Assembly: GCF_034259205.1 (NCBI RefSeq)
Contig: NZ_CP139487.1
Span: 1,984,001-2,048,000 of the forward strand
DNA length: 64,000 bases
Reading direction: 5' to 3'
Source: Peredibacter starrii
Lineage (GTDB): Bacteria > Bdellovibrionota > Bacteriovoracia > Bacteriovoracales > Bacteriovoracaceae
Shown here: in pieces, positions 41,072 to 49,683 of the stretch
How the letters are laid out: every line of letters begins with the position of its first letter
Position numbering within the stretch: the first letter of the stretch is position 1
Position numbers and translations under genes: made by a program
The notes under the pieces: model-generated
Databases searched by the model: none
Seen by the model: only the letters and a program-made list of their open reading frames with translations
Told to the model about the DNA's origin: nothing

Positions 41072-41096
41072 TTCTCCTATTGAATTAGATGGAGAA
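41072..41096 (-). promoter_or_regulatory. Weak leader hairpin at the SD of the 40630-41067 gene
   Basis: Minus strand TTCTCC (41096-41091) pairs with GGAGAA (41077-41072), six Watson-Crick pairs, loop 13 nt. The right arm is the SD. Confidence 0.35.
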
Positions 41097-41178
41097 ATAC
41101 TAATCTCAAAATGTTGTGGGTTTTGGACGATTGTAAAAAGTATAGGCCAGAATCTAATGACTATTAGTCAGCAGATGG

Positions 41179-41592
41179 TTAGTCCACCGCTATGACTTTA
41201 ATGTTCCTGGACTTCAAGAGCTTGGTGAAGACCCCGTCACCTTCCACCAGTTTTCCTGAGAAGCTTCCGTCATAGATCTGGCCCGAGCCACACATCGGTG
41301 AGCGGGATTTAAGGTAGGCCTCGGTGGCCCCGGTGAGTTCCGCCATCTTTAGAGCTTGATGAGCACCTAATTCATATTCGGCGGTCACATCAGTCCCCGT
41401 TTTAGAGATGATTTTATTTCCGATTTGTTCGGCGGGAGTGCGGGGAGTGGGAAGTCCTCCCATTTGTTCCGGACATACTGCGATCGCTTCGCCTTTTTCA
41501 ACCATCGCACGAATTTCCTCACGCTCTTTGTGAGCGCAGTCAAAGCGACATTGGAATCCAGCGAGGCAGGCAGAAACGATTTTTTTAGTCAT
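41179..41592 (-). CDS. DUF523 family protein
   Basis: 137 residues. Family blocks SACLAGFQCRFD, CPEQMGGLPTPRTPAEQ and KSRSPMCGSGQIYDGSF, all with conserved Cys. Function of DUF523 is unknown; Cys layout suggests metal or redox chemistry. Last gene of the proBA-yajQ-yqeY-M24 operon, overlapping the M24 gene by 4 nt. Confidence 0.85.
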   Translation of the reverse strand: MTKKIVSACLAGFQCRFDCAHKEREEIRAMVEKGEAIAVCPEQMGGLPTPRTPAEQIGNKIISKTGTDVTAEYELGAHQALKMAELTGATEAYLKSRSPMCGSGQIYDGSFSGKLVEGDGVFTKLLKSRNIKVIAVD

Positions 41593-42248
41593 AGGTCAGC
41601 GTCAGTTAAAATGTCCTCATAAAACGCACCATACTTCTTAGTTGGGTGCCAGAGGTGAATTTCTAAAATCCAGGCGTTTGGTACCACCGACTCCTGAACT
41701 TCGCCTAGACCGCCTTTATAAAATACATGGTGGGGGAAGTCCCCAATGCGGTGACCGTCCTGATCAGCATTTAGAACAAATCCCTGAGATTCCGCGCTCT
41801 TTATAGCAAATTCATAGAGGGGAGCTCCACCTTGGCGGGTCTTTTTCCAGTGCTCGGTCACTTCATCGAAAACTTTCTTTTGAGCATCACAGATGCGTTT
41901 GTACTCAAAGTTCGCACCAATTGAAAATGTCTCACCGTAATCCGCTTCATGGCCATCGATCACAGGGCCAATGTCGATAAAGAAGATGTCTTCTTCTTGA
42001 AGCGTATATGGCTCAGAAACGTCTTTAAAATTACAAATGGTATTCGGTCCCATTCTGAGTTTGGCGGGATGCCACTGTTTTTCCACAGGATACTTCTGAC
42101 AAAGTTCCTTGTAGAGGCGATGAGCATCTTCTTCAGTCATGCCAGGTTTTAAAAGAGAGGCGAGCTCATAAGCAATGTCCCGGGCCACATTGCGGGCCCG
42201 AAACAATTTATCCACATTAAACTTTTCGCCGAAAGACTGAAGACTCAT
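41589..42248 (-). CDS. M24-family metallopeptidase-like protein
   Basis: 219 residues, pita-bread fold. Metal ligands: FIDIGPVIDGHEADYGET with the two Asp, GHRIGDFPHH with the His, ILEIHLWH and FYEDIL with the Glu pair. Closest to aminopeptidase P/Xaa-Pro type, cytoplasmic. Overlaps yqeY by 1 nt and DUF523 by 4 nt. Smaller than typical Xaa-Pro peptidases, lacking the N-terminal domain. Confidence 0.8.
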   Translation of the reverse strand: MSLQSFGEKFNVDKLFRARNVARDIAYELASLLKPGMTEEDAHRLYKELCQKYPVEKQWHPAKLRMGPNTICNFKDVSEPYTLQEEDIFFIDIGPVIDGHEADYGETFSIGANFEYKRICDAQKKVFDEVTEHWKKTRQGGAPLYEFAIKSAESQGFVLNADQDGHRIGDFPHHVFYKGGLGEVQESVVPNAWILEIHLWHPTKKYGAFYEDILTDADL

Positions 42249-42658
42249 TAAACAGCGGCCTTCACAAGTTCAGAAGCGCGCTTACCATCGAAGCGGCCTT
42301 TGATTTGTGGCTGAAGCTCCTTCATGATGGCGCCCATATCTTTGGCACCTTTTGCTTTGATGTCGTTGATTAAAGCAACAACTTCAGCTTCAGACATCGC
42401 CTGAGGAAGGTAAGCTTTAAGCACGTCCAATTCTTTTAGAATTTTATCGTGAGCTTCTGTTCCAGCTTGGTACATTTCAAGTGAATCAGAAAGGCGTTTT
42501 GCGTGAGCTACCGTTACAGAAAGTTCATCAGTCGGCTTGGCCGCTGTATTGTTCTTAATGTACTCGGCCTTAAGCATACGAAGAGCATCAAGACGCTCTT
42601 GTTGTTTTGCTTTCATTGCCTCTTTAATGTCGTTATTTACTTGTTCCATTAATGTCAT
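42248..42658 (-). CDS. yqeY: GatB/YqeY domain protein
   Basis: 136 residues. Characteristic NNDIKEAMKAKQQERLDALRMLKAEY and AKGAKDMGAIMKELQPQIKGRFDGKRASELV. YqeY resembles the tRNA-binding tail domain of GatB; likely a tRNA-associated factor. Starts 9 nt after yajQ in the same operon. Confidence 0.92.
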   Translation of the reverse strand: MTLMEQVNNDIKEAMKAKQQERLDALRMLKAEYIKNNTAAKPTDELSVTVAHAKRLSDSLEMYQAGTEAHDKILKELDVLKAYLPQAMSEAEVVALINDIKAKGAKDMGAIMKELQPQIKGRFDGKRASELVKAAV

Positions 42659-42667
42659 AAAGGACTC

Positions 42668-43162
42668 CTATCGTTTCATGTTTTCCATATGTAGTTCTAA
42701 AGTCATGTCTTTGTGTTGGCGAAGAAATTGGAACAGGGCCTGAAGCTCATCGATTGATTTTGATTCAATACGATACTTCTCATCCATGTACTGCGATTTC
42801 CCTTTGAAGCCTGATTCTTTGATCAGACGGTTCATAAGTTTTTGAGCGTCTTTATCAAAGCCCGTTGTAAGACTTAAAGTCAGCTTCTTATTTTTAGTTC
42901 CCCAAGGAAGAATCTCTGATTCTTTCATCCCCTTGAAACCAATTCCACGTTTACCCATATTGGTACGAAGAATATCAAGTACAGCACGAACTTTCATTTC
43001 GTCTTCTGCACGAATCTCAATCAGCTTTTCTTTGTCTTTGTATTCTGCGGCGGCTTCTGAACCTTTAAAGTCGTAGCGACCAGAGATCATTTTCTCTGTA
43101 TTTTTAAGAGCGTTACTTAGCTCCATCTCGTCAATCTTTGAAACCAAATCAAATGATGCCAT
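42668..43162 (-). CDS. yajQ: YajQ-family nucleotide-binding protein
   Basis: 164 residues with family blocks ASFDLVSKIDEMELSNALKN, SGRYDFKGS, GIGFKG and KSQYMDEKYRIESKSIDELQ. YajQ members bind c-di-GMP or nucleotides and RNA. 9 nt after proA. Confidence 0.92.
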   Translation of the reverse strand: MASFDLVSKIDEMELSNALKNTEKMISGRYDFKGSEAAAEYKDKEKLIEIRAEDEMKVRAVLDILRTNMGKRGIGFKGMKESEILPWGTKNKKLTLSLTTGFDKDAQKLMNRLIKESGFKGKSQYMDEKYRIESKSIDELQALFQFLRQHKDMTLELHMENMKR

Positions 43163-43171
43163 AAATTCCTC

Positions 43172-44398
43172 TTATCTAATTTGTCCGTTTCCTTTCACAA
43201 GAAACCTGGTTGTTGTCATTTCTTTCGCGCCCATCGGGCCATAGGCATGAAGCTTTGAAGTGGAAATCCCAAGTTCAGCTCCAAGTCCAAGTTCTCCACC
43301 ATCATTGAAACGAGTTGAAGCATTTACCACCATGGCCGAAGCGTCCAGAGTGTTTAGAAATTCTTCGATGACTTTCGGATCTTGGGTCAGCACCGCTTCA
43401 GTATGATGAGAGGAGTGTTTCTGAATATGAGAAATCGCTTCGGAATAATCATTTACGATTTTAACTGAAATGATGTTCGCAAGATATTCTGTATCAAAAT
43501 CTTTTTCAGTCGCGGCCTTAACTTTGGCATGAAGCTTCTGCGCTTTTTCACAACCGCGAACTTCTACTCCTGCATCAATCAAAGCTGTTACGACTTCTTT
43601 GTTCTGAGAATAGTTGGCGTGGAGAAGGAGAGTCTCAGTCGCGTTGCAGGCCGAAGGACGTTGTACTTTAGCATTCAATACGATTGGAATCACTCGAGTA
43701 ACATCCGCGTCCTCATTCACAAATGTATGGCAAAGCCCTTTATCATGGGCCACCACCGGCATGGTTGCATTGGCGCGCACGTGATTAATTAAACCACTGC
43801 CACCTCTTGGAACCATGAGATCAATATAATGATGAAGTTTTAAAAGTTCTGCCACGTCTTCTCGAGTTTCGATCAGAGAAACTGAGCCCTGTGGAAGAAT
43901 GCGTTCGGTGGCCTCATTTAAGATTTCAAACAATACACGATTTGAATGATGAGCTTCTTTGCCACCTTTGAGAATAATAGCGTTTCCTGATTTAATCGCC
44001 AGGGCCGCACCATCAACCACAACATTTGGACGTGATTCGAAGATCATTCCGATCACACCCAGTGGGATTCTTTGTTTTTGAATCACAAGACCATTTGGTC
44101 GCGTGTATTCTTCAACGATGGTCCCGACAACCTGGTCCTGATCGGCCACATCTCGGCACATCTTTGAAAGATCTGCGATGGCCTTTTCAGTAAGGACCAT
44201 GCGAGCAACGAGAGCTTCGCCAAGATTATTTGTCTTCGCTTCATCGAGATCTTTTTTGTTTTCGGCGAGAATACGTCCAGCATTTTTAGTCAAAGCAACT
44301 GCGATTGCTTCCAAGGCCATGAGACGTTGTTCTTCAGGCAGAGACTGAAGAGTTAGGGTGGCCGATTTCGCTTTTTTGGCAATTTCAAGAACGCTCAT
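43172..44398 (-). CDS. proA: Gamma-glutamyl phosphate reductase
   Basis: 408 residues, ALDH superfamily. IPLGVIGMIFESRPNVVVDGAAL, GNAIILKGGKEAHHSN, catalytic Cys region RPSACNATETLL, and ASTRFNDGGELGLGAE. Second step of proline synthesis. 81 nt downstream of proB in the same direction. Confidence 0.95.
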   Translation of the reverse strand: MSVLEIAKKAKSATLTLQSLPEEQRLMALEAIAVALTKNAGRILAENKKDLDEAKTNNLGEALVARMVLTEKAIADLSKMCRDVADQDQVVGTIVEEYTRPNGLVIQKQRIPLGVIGMIFESRPNVVVDGAALAIKSGNAIILKGGKEAHHSNRVLFEILNEATERILPQGSVSLIETREDVAELLKLHHYIDLMVPRGGSGLINHVRANATMPVVAHDKGLCHTFVNEDADVTRVIPIVLNAKVQRPSACNATETLLLHANYSQNKEVVTALIDAGVEVRGCEKAQKLHAKVKAATEKDFDTEYLANIISVKIVNDYSEAISHIQKHSSHHTEAVLTQDPKVIEEFLNTLDASAMVVNASTRFNDGGELGLGAELGISTSKLHAYGPMGAKEMTTTRFLVKGNGQIR

Positions 44399-44479
44399 AG
44401 TGATCCTCGTGAAGGCAAGATTTTAGCTCTAAAAGAACTATCTGAATATGTTTCTGATGAGTGCTGCTATAGGTCAGCG

Positions 44480-45583
44480 CTAGTGATCAGTCTTAATTAA
44501 GAGATTGTCCTTGTGGATAGCGACTTTAGATGGGGCATTTTCAATCAAAGTGCCGATTTCAACCGACTTTTTGCCCTTTACCATGTCCATTTCCTTAAAA
44601 TCAAACTCAGAGATGCCGACGGCAATGGTCTTATTCTTATGTTTGACCTGAATCACGTCACCACGCTTAAACACACCGTGAACTTTCTTGATCCCAATCG
44701 GAAGAAGGGAAGTTGTACTTTTTTGAAGGGCGAGTGAGCAACCCTCATCCACGACAATCCAGGCGTCGTTTTTAACCACGGTCGATAACCAGGTCTTACG
44801 ACGAGATGTTTGTTTTTCAGGATTACCTTTAAAGAGTGTTCCACCCTTACGCTCTAGAAGACGAGTCAGAGGATTATCAATCAGAAACGTTCCGATGATC
44901 ACATCCACACCAATGGGAGTAAGTTTTCTCACGGCCTTGATTTTAGTGTCCATACCACCGCGGCCCACAGACGTTTTTGCGGCGAACTTTACTCCTGAGA
45001 AGTCGTCTTTAAAATCCACTTCATCAAAGCGCTTAGCATCGGCTTCTTTTGGATTCTTATTAAAGAGACCATCTGCTTCAGTGAGGAGAATCAGTTTCTC
45101 CGCATCTGTCGCCTCAGTGATCATCACTGCCAGCTGATCGTTATCGCCCACGGTGATTTCTTCGTAAGACACAGTATCGTTTTCATTTACGATGGGAAGA
45201 ATATCATTTTCGATCAAACGATTGATGGTGTTGCGGATGTTCAAAAATCTTTTACGTTCTTTGAAATCTTCATGTGTCACTAGAATTTGAGCGCAGTGAG
45301 ATTTGTGATGAGTAAGCGCATCCACATAGGCCTTCATAAGAAGAGGTTGGCCAATGGCAGCTGCCGCTTGTTGAAAAGAGATCATCATCTTCTTCTCTTC
45401 GGGACGCTTCACAAAACTTCTGCCGGAATTAATCGCACCAGAACTCACAAGAATCGGTGCGTAGCCTTTGGTTTTTAAATTTTGTAGCTCGTTAACGATT
45501 GCCTCAATTTTAGAGTAAGAAACACCACCGGTTTCGTCCGTTACTGCGAGGGAACCAACTTTAATTACGACTCTAGTTTTCAT
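44480..45583 (-). CDS. proB: Glutamate 5-kinase with PUA domain
   Basis: 367 residues. Amino-acid kinase start RVVIKVGSLAVTDE, LVSSGAINSG, NENDTVSYEEITVGDNDQLAVMI, and GRGGMDTKIKAVRKL; C-terminal about 90 residues form a PUA domain (HGVFKRGDVIQVKHKNKT). Phosphorylates glutamate for proline synthesis. First gene of a six-gene operon. Confidence 0.95.
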   Translation of the reverse strand: MKTRVVIKVGSLAVTDETGGVSYSKIEAIVNELQNLKTKGYAPILVSSGAINSGRSFVKRPEEKKMMISFQQAAAAIGQPLLMKAYVDALTHHKSHCAQILVTHEDFKERKRFLNIRNTINRLIENDILPIVNENDTVSYEEITVGDNDQLAVMITEATDAEKLILLTEADGLFNKNPKEADAKRFDEVDFKDDFSGVKFAAKTSVGRGGMDTKIKAVRKLTPIGVDVIIGTFLIDNPLTRLLERKGGTLFKGNPEKQTSRRKTWLSTVVKNDAWIVVDEGCSLALQKSTTSLLPIGIKKVHGVFKRGDVIQVKHKNKTIAVGISEFDFKEMDMVKGKKSVEIGTLIENAPSKVAIHKDNLLIKTDH

Positions 45584-45630
45584 GCTTAAATGTTAGAGCA
45601 AAATGGAAAAATAAGGTATGGAAAATTCCA

Positions 45631-45659
45631 TTCATCTAAGAGTTAGAGTGTTTTATAAT
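45631..45659 (+). promoter_or_regulatory. Sigma-70-type promoter of the 45685 gene
   Basis: TATAAT at 45654-45659 with TTCATC 17 nt upstream. Perfect -10, poor -35. Confidence 0.5.
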
Positions 45660-45684
45660 AGAGGGTCTAACAAGGAGTCTTTCT

Positions 45685-45882
45685 ATGGAACCAACTCCCC
45701 AGCCAAATACCCCTCAAGAACCTGTAAAACAACCACCGATTGAAGTAGATACTGGCGATCTACATGGCAAACCTGATTTTGATTATTCCCCATCAACACC
45801 TCAGGAACCAATCACACCTGATCCCGGACCTAATAGAGAGCAACCAACTGAGCCAGATGTTGAACCAGGTCGAGAGCATTAA
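45685..45882 (+). CDS. Pro/Glu-rich small protein, 65 aa
   Basis: AAGGAG SD. Composition is Pro, Glu, Asp, Gln and Thr-rich throughout (PTPQPNTPQEPVKQPP), with a QEPITPDPGPN repeat-like part. No signal peptide, no hydrophobic core; intrinsically disordered. Own promoter and terminator support a real gene. Unknown role. Confidence 0.6.
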   Translation: MEPTPQPNTPQEPVKQPPIEVDTGDLHGKPDFDYSPSTPQEPITPDPGPNREQPTEPDVEPGREH

Positions 45883-45899
45883 TTGACTCACAGTCAGCT

Positions 45900-45936
45900 G
45901 GTGTCACTTCGAGCACTTCAGTTTCATAGTGACACC
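45900..45936 (+). terminator. Terminator after the 45685 gene
   Basis: GGTGTCACT (45900-45908) and AGTGACACC (45928-45936) with a 19-nt loop, then GCTTTTCT. Confidence 0.65.
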
Positions 45937-46033
45937 GCTTTTCTAATATCGTCTGAGATCTTTTCATTCCTCTCGACAGAAAAATTTGCCTGTTAGAAAT
46001 TAGTTTTAAGATAACCGTGCAAAGGAGATTGGC

Positions 46034-46576
46034 ATGCAGAATCTGAAACTAGTTCTAGTGGCGCTTTGTTTTTTGACTGTGACTTTGTTTGATGCCCAGG
46101 CGCAAGTAAGACGCGGTCCCCGTTACAATCCACCAAGTCCATATCCTGATCACCGCCCAGCACCCGCTCCTTATCCTTCACCGTATCCACCATCATATCC
46201 TTCTCCCTATCCCGACTACCGCCCGGCCCCGCCGATGCCTGATTATAGGCCCGTGCCCGACGTTAGAGGTCGCATCTCTTGTTCGGCCAGTGATACTGGT
46301 TGGGAAGAGCATTGGAGTGGCCACTCAAGCTGTGGCGATTGTCTTCAGGACCACGGAAAGTGTGTAGAGAAGTGTTATGAGGCACGAGAAGTCTGTGATG
46401 TTCAGGGAACTGATTACTCTGGCAGAACAATTACCTTCACTGCCCGCGGACCAGATCGTTGGTCAGCTGAATCAGAGGCCCGTCGTCAGTGTGAGTGGAG
46501 TCGTGACATGAGATCTTGTGTTGTAACGTCTTGCCGCTCAGATAACTTGCTCGTTTCTTCTAGATCTTGTCGTTAA
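46034..46576 (+). CDS. Exported Pro/Tyr-rich, Cys-rich protein, 180 aa
   Basis: Signal peptide ending FDAQA. Mature N-terminal half is a Pro/Tyr/Ser low-complexity linker (YPSPYPPSYPSPYPDYRP), C-terminal half has ten cysteines in pairs (SSCGDCLQDHGKCVEKC, CEWSRDMRSCVVTSC), which predicts a disulfide-rich extracellular domain. AAAGGAG SD. Family unrecognised. Likely cell-surface. Confidence 0.7.
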   Translation: MQNLKLVLVALCFLTVTLFDAQAQVRRGPRYNPPSPYPDHRPAPAPYPSPYPPSYPSPYPDYRPAPPMPDYRPVPDVRGRISCSASDTGWEEHWSGHSSCGDCLQDHGKCVEKCYEAREVCDVQGTDYSGRTITFTARGPDRWSAESEARRQCEWSRDMRSCVVTSCRSDNLLVSSRSCR

Positions 46577-46581
46577 AATAA

Positions 46582-46605
46582 AAAGGGCCTCTTTCGAGGC
46601 CCTTT
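46582..46605. terminator. Bidirectional terminator between 46034 gene and scoB-like gene
   Basis: AAAGGGCCTC, loop TTTC, GAGGCCCTTT, then CTTTTT; A-rich on the other side. Confidence 0.9.
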
Positions 46606-46609
46606 CTTT

Positions 46610-47266
46610 TTAGAAAGTCATTTCAGGAACGTTGGCCGGAATCACTAACTCAGCTTCAGTGAGTTTTTGAATTTCTTCAACCGTTACACCAGGTGCTCTT
46701 TCAAGAAGATGGAATTTGCCATTCTCAAGACGAAGAACCGCTAGATCCGTCACTACCAGCTTCACACAGTTAACACCAGTAAGTGGAAGTGAACATTTCT
46801 TCAGAATTTTTGATTCTCCAGTTTTAGAAGCGTGAGACATGGCAACGATGATATTTTCCGCACCGGCCACTAGATCCATGGCGCCGCCCATACCTTTAAC
46901 AAGTTTTCCTGGAATCATCCAAGAAGCAAGGGCACCAGTTGAATCTACTTCAAAAGCACCAAGTACTGTTAGATCAACGTGACCACCACGAATCATGGCA
47001 AATGAATCGGCCGATGAAAAGAAAGCAGCACCTTTAATAACAGTAACAGTTTGCTTACCAGCATTGATAAGATCCGGATCGATTGTTTCTTCAGTCGGGA
47101 ACTCACCCATACCAAGAATGCCGTTCTCAGATTGGAACATCACTTCCATCCCTTTCGGAATGTAATTGGCCACGAGAGTAGGGATACCGATACCGAGGTT
47201 TACATAATAACCATCACGAAGTTCTTTCGCGATTCTTTGAGCGATTTGTTCTCTTGAAAGTGCCAT
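46610..47266 (-). CDS. 3-oxoacid CoA-transferase subunit B
   Basis: 218 residues. Signature YVNLGIGIPTLVANYIP and catalytic Glu in MFQSENGILGMG (SENG motif). With subunit A it moves CoA between succinyl-CoA and acetoacetate or other short 3-oxoacids. Starts 11 nt after subunit A. Could also act on acetate/butyrate (AtoA-like); sequence cannot separate these. Confidence 0.9.
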   Translation of the reverse strand: MALSREQIAQRIAKELRDGYYVNLGIGIPTLVANYIPKGMEVMFQSENGILGMGEFPTEETIDPDLINAGKQTVTVIKGAAFFSSADSFAMIRGGHVDLTVLGAFEVDSTGALASWMIPGKLVKGMGGAMDLVAGAENIIVAMSHASKTGESKILKKCSLPLTGVNCVKLVVTDLAVLRLENGKFHLLERAPGVTVEEIQKLTEAELVIPANVPEMTF

Positions 47267-47277
47267 ATGATTTGTCC

Positions 47278-47979
47278 TTATTTCTTAATTGTTCTTTGCT
47301 CGATTCTTTTCTCAAACTTACCCACGATTAGGCGATTGACATAAATGCCTGGCACGTGAATGAAATTTGGATCAAGCTCGCCTGGTTCAACAATCTCTTC
47401 AACTTCTGCCACTGTGATTTTCCCGGCAGTCGCGATCATAGGATTGAAGTTTGCGGCAGTTTTTCTGAAGATAAGGTTTCCGTATTTGTCTGCTTTCCAA
47501 GCTTTCACCAGAGCGAAATCAGCCTTCGGGAAAGCTGGCTCAAGAATATAAGGGCGACCGTTAAACATTTTAACGTCTTTGCCTTCAGCAATTTGAGTTC
47601 CGAAACCAGTTGCAGTGAAAAAACCTGGAATACCGGCACCTGCGGCACGGATTTTCTCAGCAAGTGTACCTTGTGGAGTAAGTTCAAGTTCAAGCTCGCC
47701 ACTTAGAACTTGTTTCTCAAACAGAGCGTTCTCGCCCACATATGAAGAGTACATTTTCTTTACTTGTTTTTTCTCAAGAAGGATCCCAAGACCAAAACCA
47801 TCAACGCCCGCGTTGTTTGAAGCGATGGTTAGACCTTTAACACCGAGGTCATGAACTTTTTGGATAAGGTTTTCTGGAATCCCACAAAGGCCAAAACCAC
47901 CCACCATTAAAAACATATTGTCTTTGAGACCAGCGAGGGCCTCATCGTAAGTCTTTACGACTTTATTGAATCCAGACAT
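47278..47979 (-). CDS. 3-oxoacid CoA-transferase subunit A
   Basis: 233 residues. [27 protein letters not shown], and [22 protein letters not shown] are the CoA-transferase family 1 alpha signatures. Partner of the downstream subunit B; supports acetoacetate use and complements beta-oxidation genes elsewhere in the window. AAGGAG SD. Confidence 0.92.
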   Translation of the reverse strand: MSGFNKVVKTYDEALAGLKDNMFLMVGGFGLCGIPENLIQKVHDLGVKGLTIASNNAGVDGFGLGILLEKKQVKKMYSSYVGENALFEKQVLSGELELELTPQGTLAEKIRAAGAGIPGFFTATGFGTQIAEGKDVKMFNGRPYILEPAFPKADFALVKAWKADKYGNLIFRKTAANFNPMIATAGKITVAEVEEIVEPGELDPNFIHVPGIYVNRLIVGKFEKRIEQRTIKK

Positions 47980-48059
47980 AGGAACTCCTTAGAGAGAATA
48001 GAGGCTCAAAGGGTACCGCTAAGGCTTGAATTTGTGAAGGAATTAGAGGGAGAGTGCAA

Positions 48060-48083
48060 TGCGGCACTGTTGCCAGTGCCGCA
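48060..48083 (-). terminator. Hairpin at the end of the endonuclease I gene
   Basis: TGCGGCACTG and CAGTGCCGCA, 10-bp stem, 4-nt loop, just after the minus-strand stop. No real U-tract. Confidence 0.6.
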
Positions 48084-48090
48084 GAGATAT

Positions 48091-48930
48091 TTAGAAATCT
48101 AGAACTTTATCAACCAGTTCAGGGTGATCAACGAAAGGGTTACGCACTTTTTGGTATTTTGCGATCATTTCGTGACGACGAGTTTCAGCTGGATCAACTG
48201 GATCTTGCTTGTGCCATTGACGAAGAACTCTTTCTTCAGAGCTGCTGATACCTAGGTTGTAGTGAAGCGCGAAGTAGAAAAGAGCTCGAGCTACGTTTCC
48301 ACGGTGAGATGGAGGTGGAGTATAAGCGCCATCTTGACCATCTACGATACCGAAGCGGCTGAAACGACAGCCTTCGCCGCCCATTTCATTTTTACCAGCT
48401 TCAACAACACCGAATGGAGAGTTACCGCGAACTGCATTTGCTTGTGAGTCAGTCAGGTAGAGGTGGTGCATGTCTGATTTTTGCATTTCACGAGGAAAGT
48501 TTCCGTTGAAACGGCTTTGAGGCCATGTGTGCTCGATGTTTACTTGAGCGTGCATTTGAGAAACTTCGTTTAGGTTGTTGTAGTAGAATTTCTTCCCACA
48601 ATAAACATCCAAAACGTAAGTTCCGCTGTTATCTCTTTGAACGTCAAGTTCGCCGAACATGATAAGACGTGCTTTGCTATAGCCAACAGAAAAATGACGG
48701 TAGCATCTGCCTTTACATTCAGACGTGATTACGTCGTATTTTCCCGGAGACGAGTGGTGATTTTCGTTGAAGATTTTCAAGAAAACTGAACGGTCGAAAG
48801 TTTTAGTTGAAGCAACACGGTAGAATTCTTCACCGTAATAGGCCCAGTGGCCGTTTGGAAGACGTTGGTTTTCCTGAGCGAAAACCGTTGTGGCCAGCAT
48901 GGCCAAAAGAATGAGAGTTAAACCTTTCAT
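48091..48930 (-). CDS. Exported endonuclease I (EndA/NucM family)
   Basis: 279 residues, signal peptide MKGLTLILLAMLATTVFA. Family active region NIEHTWPQSRF, DMHHLYLTDSQANAVRGNSPFG and HRGNVARALFYFA are present. Cleaves double-stranded DNA in the periplasm or medium, a good candidate for prey DNA digestion alongside the SNase gene. One Cys pair (ECKGRCYR). Monocistronic. Confidence 0.92.
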   Translation of the reverse strand: MKGLTLILLAMLATTVFAQENQRLPNGHWAYYGEEFYRVASTKTFDRSVFLKIFNENHHSSPGKYDVITSECKGRCYRHFSVGYSKARLIMFGELDVQRDNSGTYVLDVYCGKKFYYNNLNEVSQMHAQVNIEHTWPQSRFNGNFPREMQKSDMHHLYLTDSQANAVRGNSPFGVVEAGKNEMGGEGCRFSRFGIVDGQDGAYTPPPSHRGNVARALFYFALHYNLGISSSEERVLRQWHKQDPVDPAETRRHEMIAKYQKVRNPFVDHPELVDKVLDF

Positions 48931-49105
48931 GCAATTCCTTGGTTGGTTTTATGAATTTTTTTTGGAAAAGCGTAGGATAGTTGATCTTAATTGTCACATA
49001 ATTTTTACTAATACTTCGTCTTAACGTTATCTAGACAAAGATGAATTAAATATCAGAATTAAAAATAAATAATTCCGACGTGACACGAGATGTAAAAAGA
49101 TGTGA
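48931..49105. other. Intergenic, AT-rich
   Basis: No gene seen between the endonuclease start and the YkgJ stop. Strongly A/T-rich, presumably carrying the endonuclease promoter. No strong dyad. Confidence 0.5.
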
Positions 49106-49678
49106 TCAAAGGTTCTGGTACTGAGCGTAAAGTGAAACTTTTTCCAACGCCCCCTTGATGGCGAGGTTGATTGGAAGCTTTTTTTGAATGAGTTCGGGAT
49201 CGAGTGTAGCGAGTTTTGAAGTCCACAAAGGAATGAGTGGTGTAGTTGGATCTTGTTCCGCGTTCATTTGGCGGCTTAATTCTGGTTGGGATTCTTTAAT
49301 GTATTTACAGATAGAGAGAGCAATCTTTTGGTGTTTGTCGCGGGTGCCTGCCACCCCAAACATCCGGCAGATAGATGGGCGTTCCTGGTAAGAGCTGCAG
49401 TACCCCTGACCAGTTTCACCCGTTGAAACCAGTAAGAGACAGTGCTCCTGAGTTGAGATCTCTAATTTCTGAAACCATTCCTCAGTTTTACCTTCATCAT
49501 GAATTTTCAGCGCAAAGGGAAGCATTTCAAGCACGCTGGCCTCAATTTCTGGATTAAGACAACAGCGGCCGCAACCATTTAAACAACCGAGTCCAGTACT
49601 CTTTTGATAGCCAGAAAAAGTCTGCCCCATTTCTTCATAAACTTTTTGGAGATTAAAAACGAATTCTCTGATATTCAT
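49106..49678 (-). CDS. YkgJ-family cysteine cluster protein
   Basis: 190 residues from ATG 49678 (an upstream TTG is weaker). Cluster GCLNGCGRCCLNPE then CSSYQERPSICRMFGV, the CxxxCxxCC...C pattern of YkgJ (putative zinc/iron chelation). Divergent to an rRNA methyltransferase gene whose ATG is 6 nt away, so promoters overlap. Cytoplasmic. Confidence 0.82.
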   Translation of the reverse strand: MNIREFVFNLQKVYEEMGQTFSGYQKSTGLGCLNGCGRCCLNPEIEASVLEMLPFALKIHDEGKTEEWFQKLEISTQEHCLLLVSTGETGQGYCSSYQERPSICRMFGVAGTRDKHQKIALSICKYIKESQPELSRQMNAEQDPTTPLIPLWTSKLATLDPELIQKKLPINLAIKGALEKVSLYAQYQNL

Positions 49679-49683
49679 TATCA

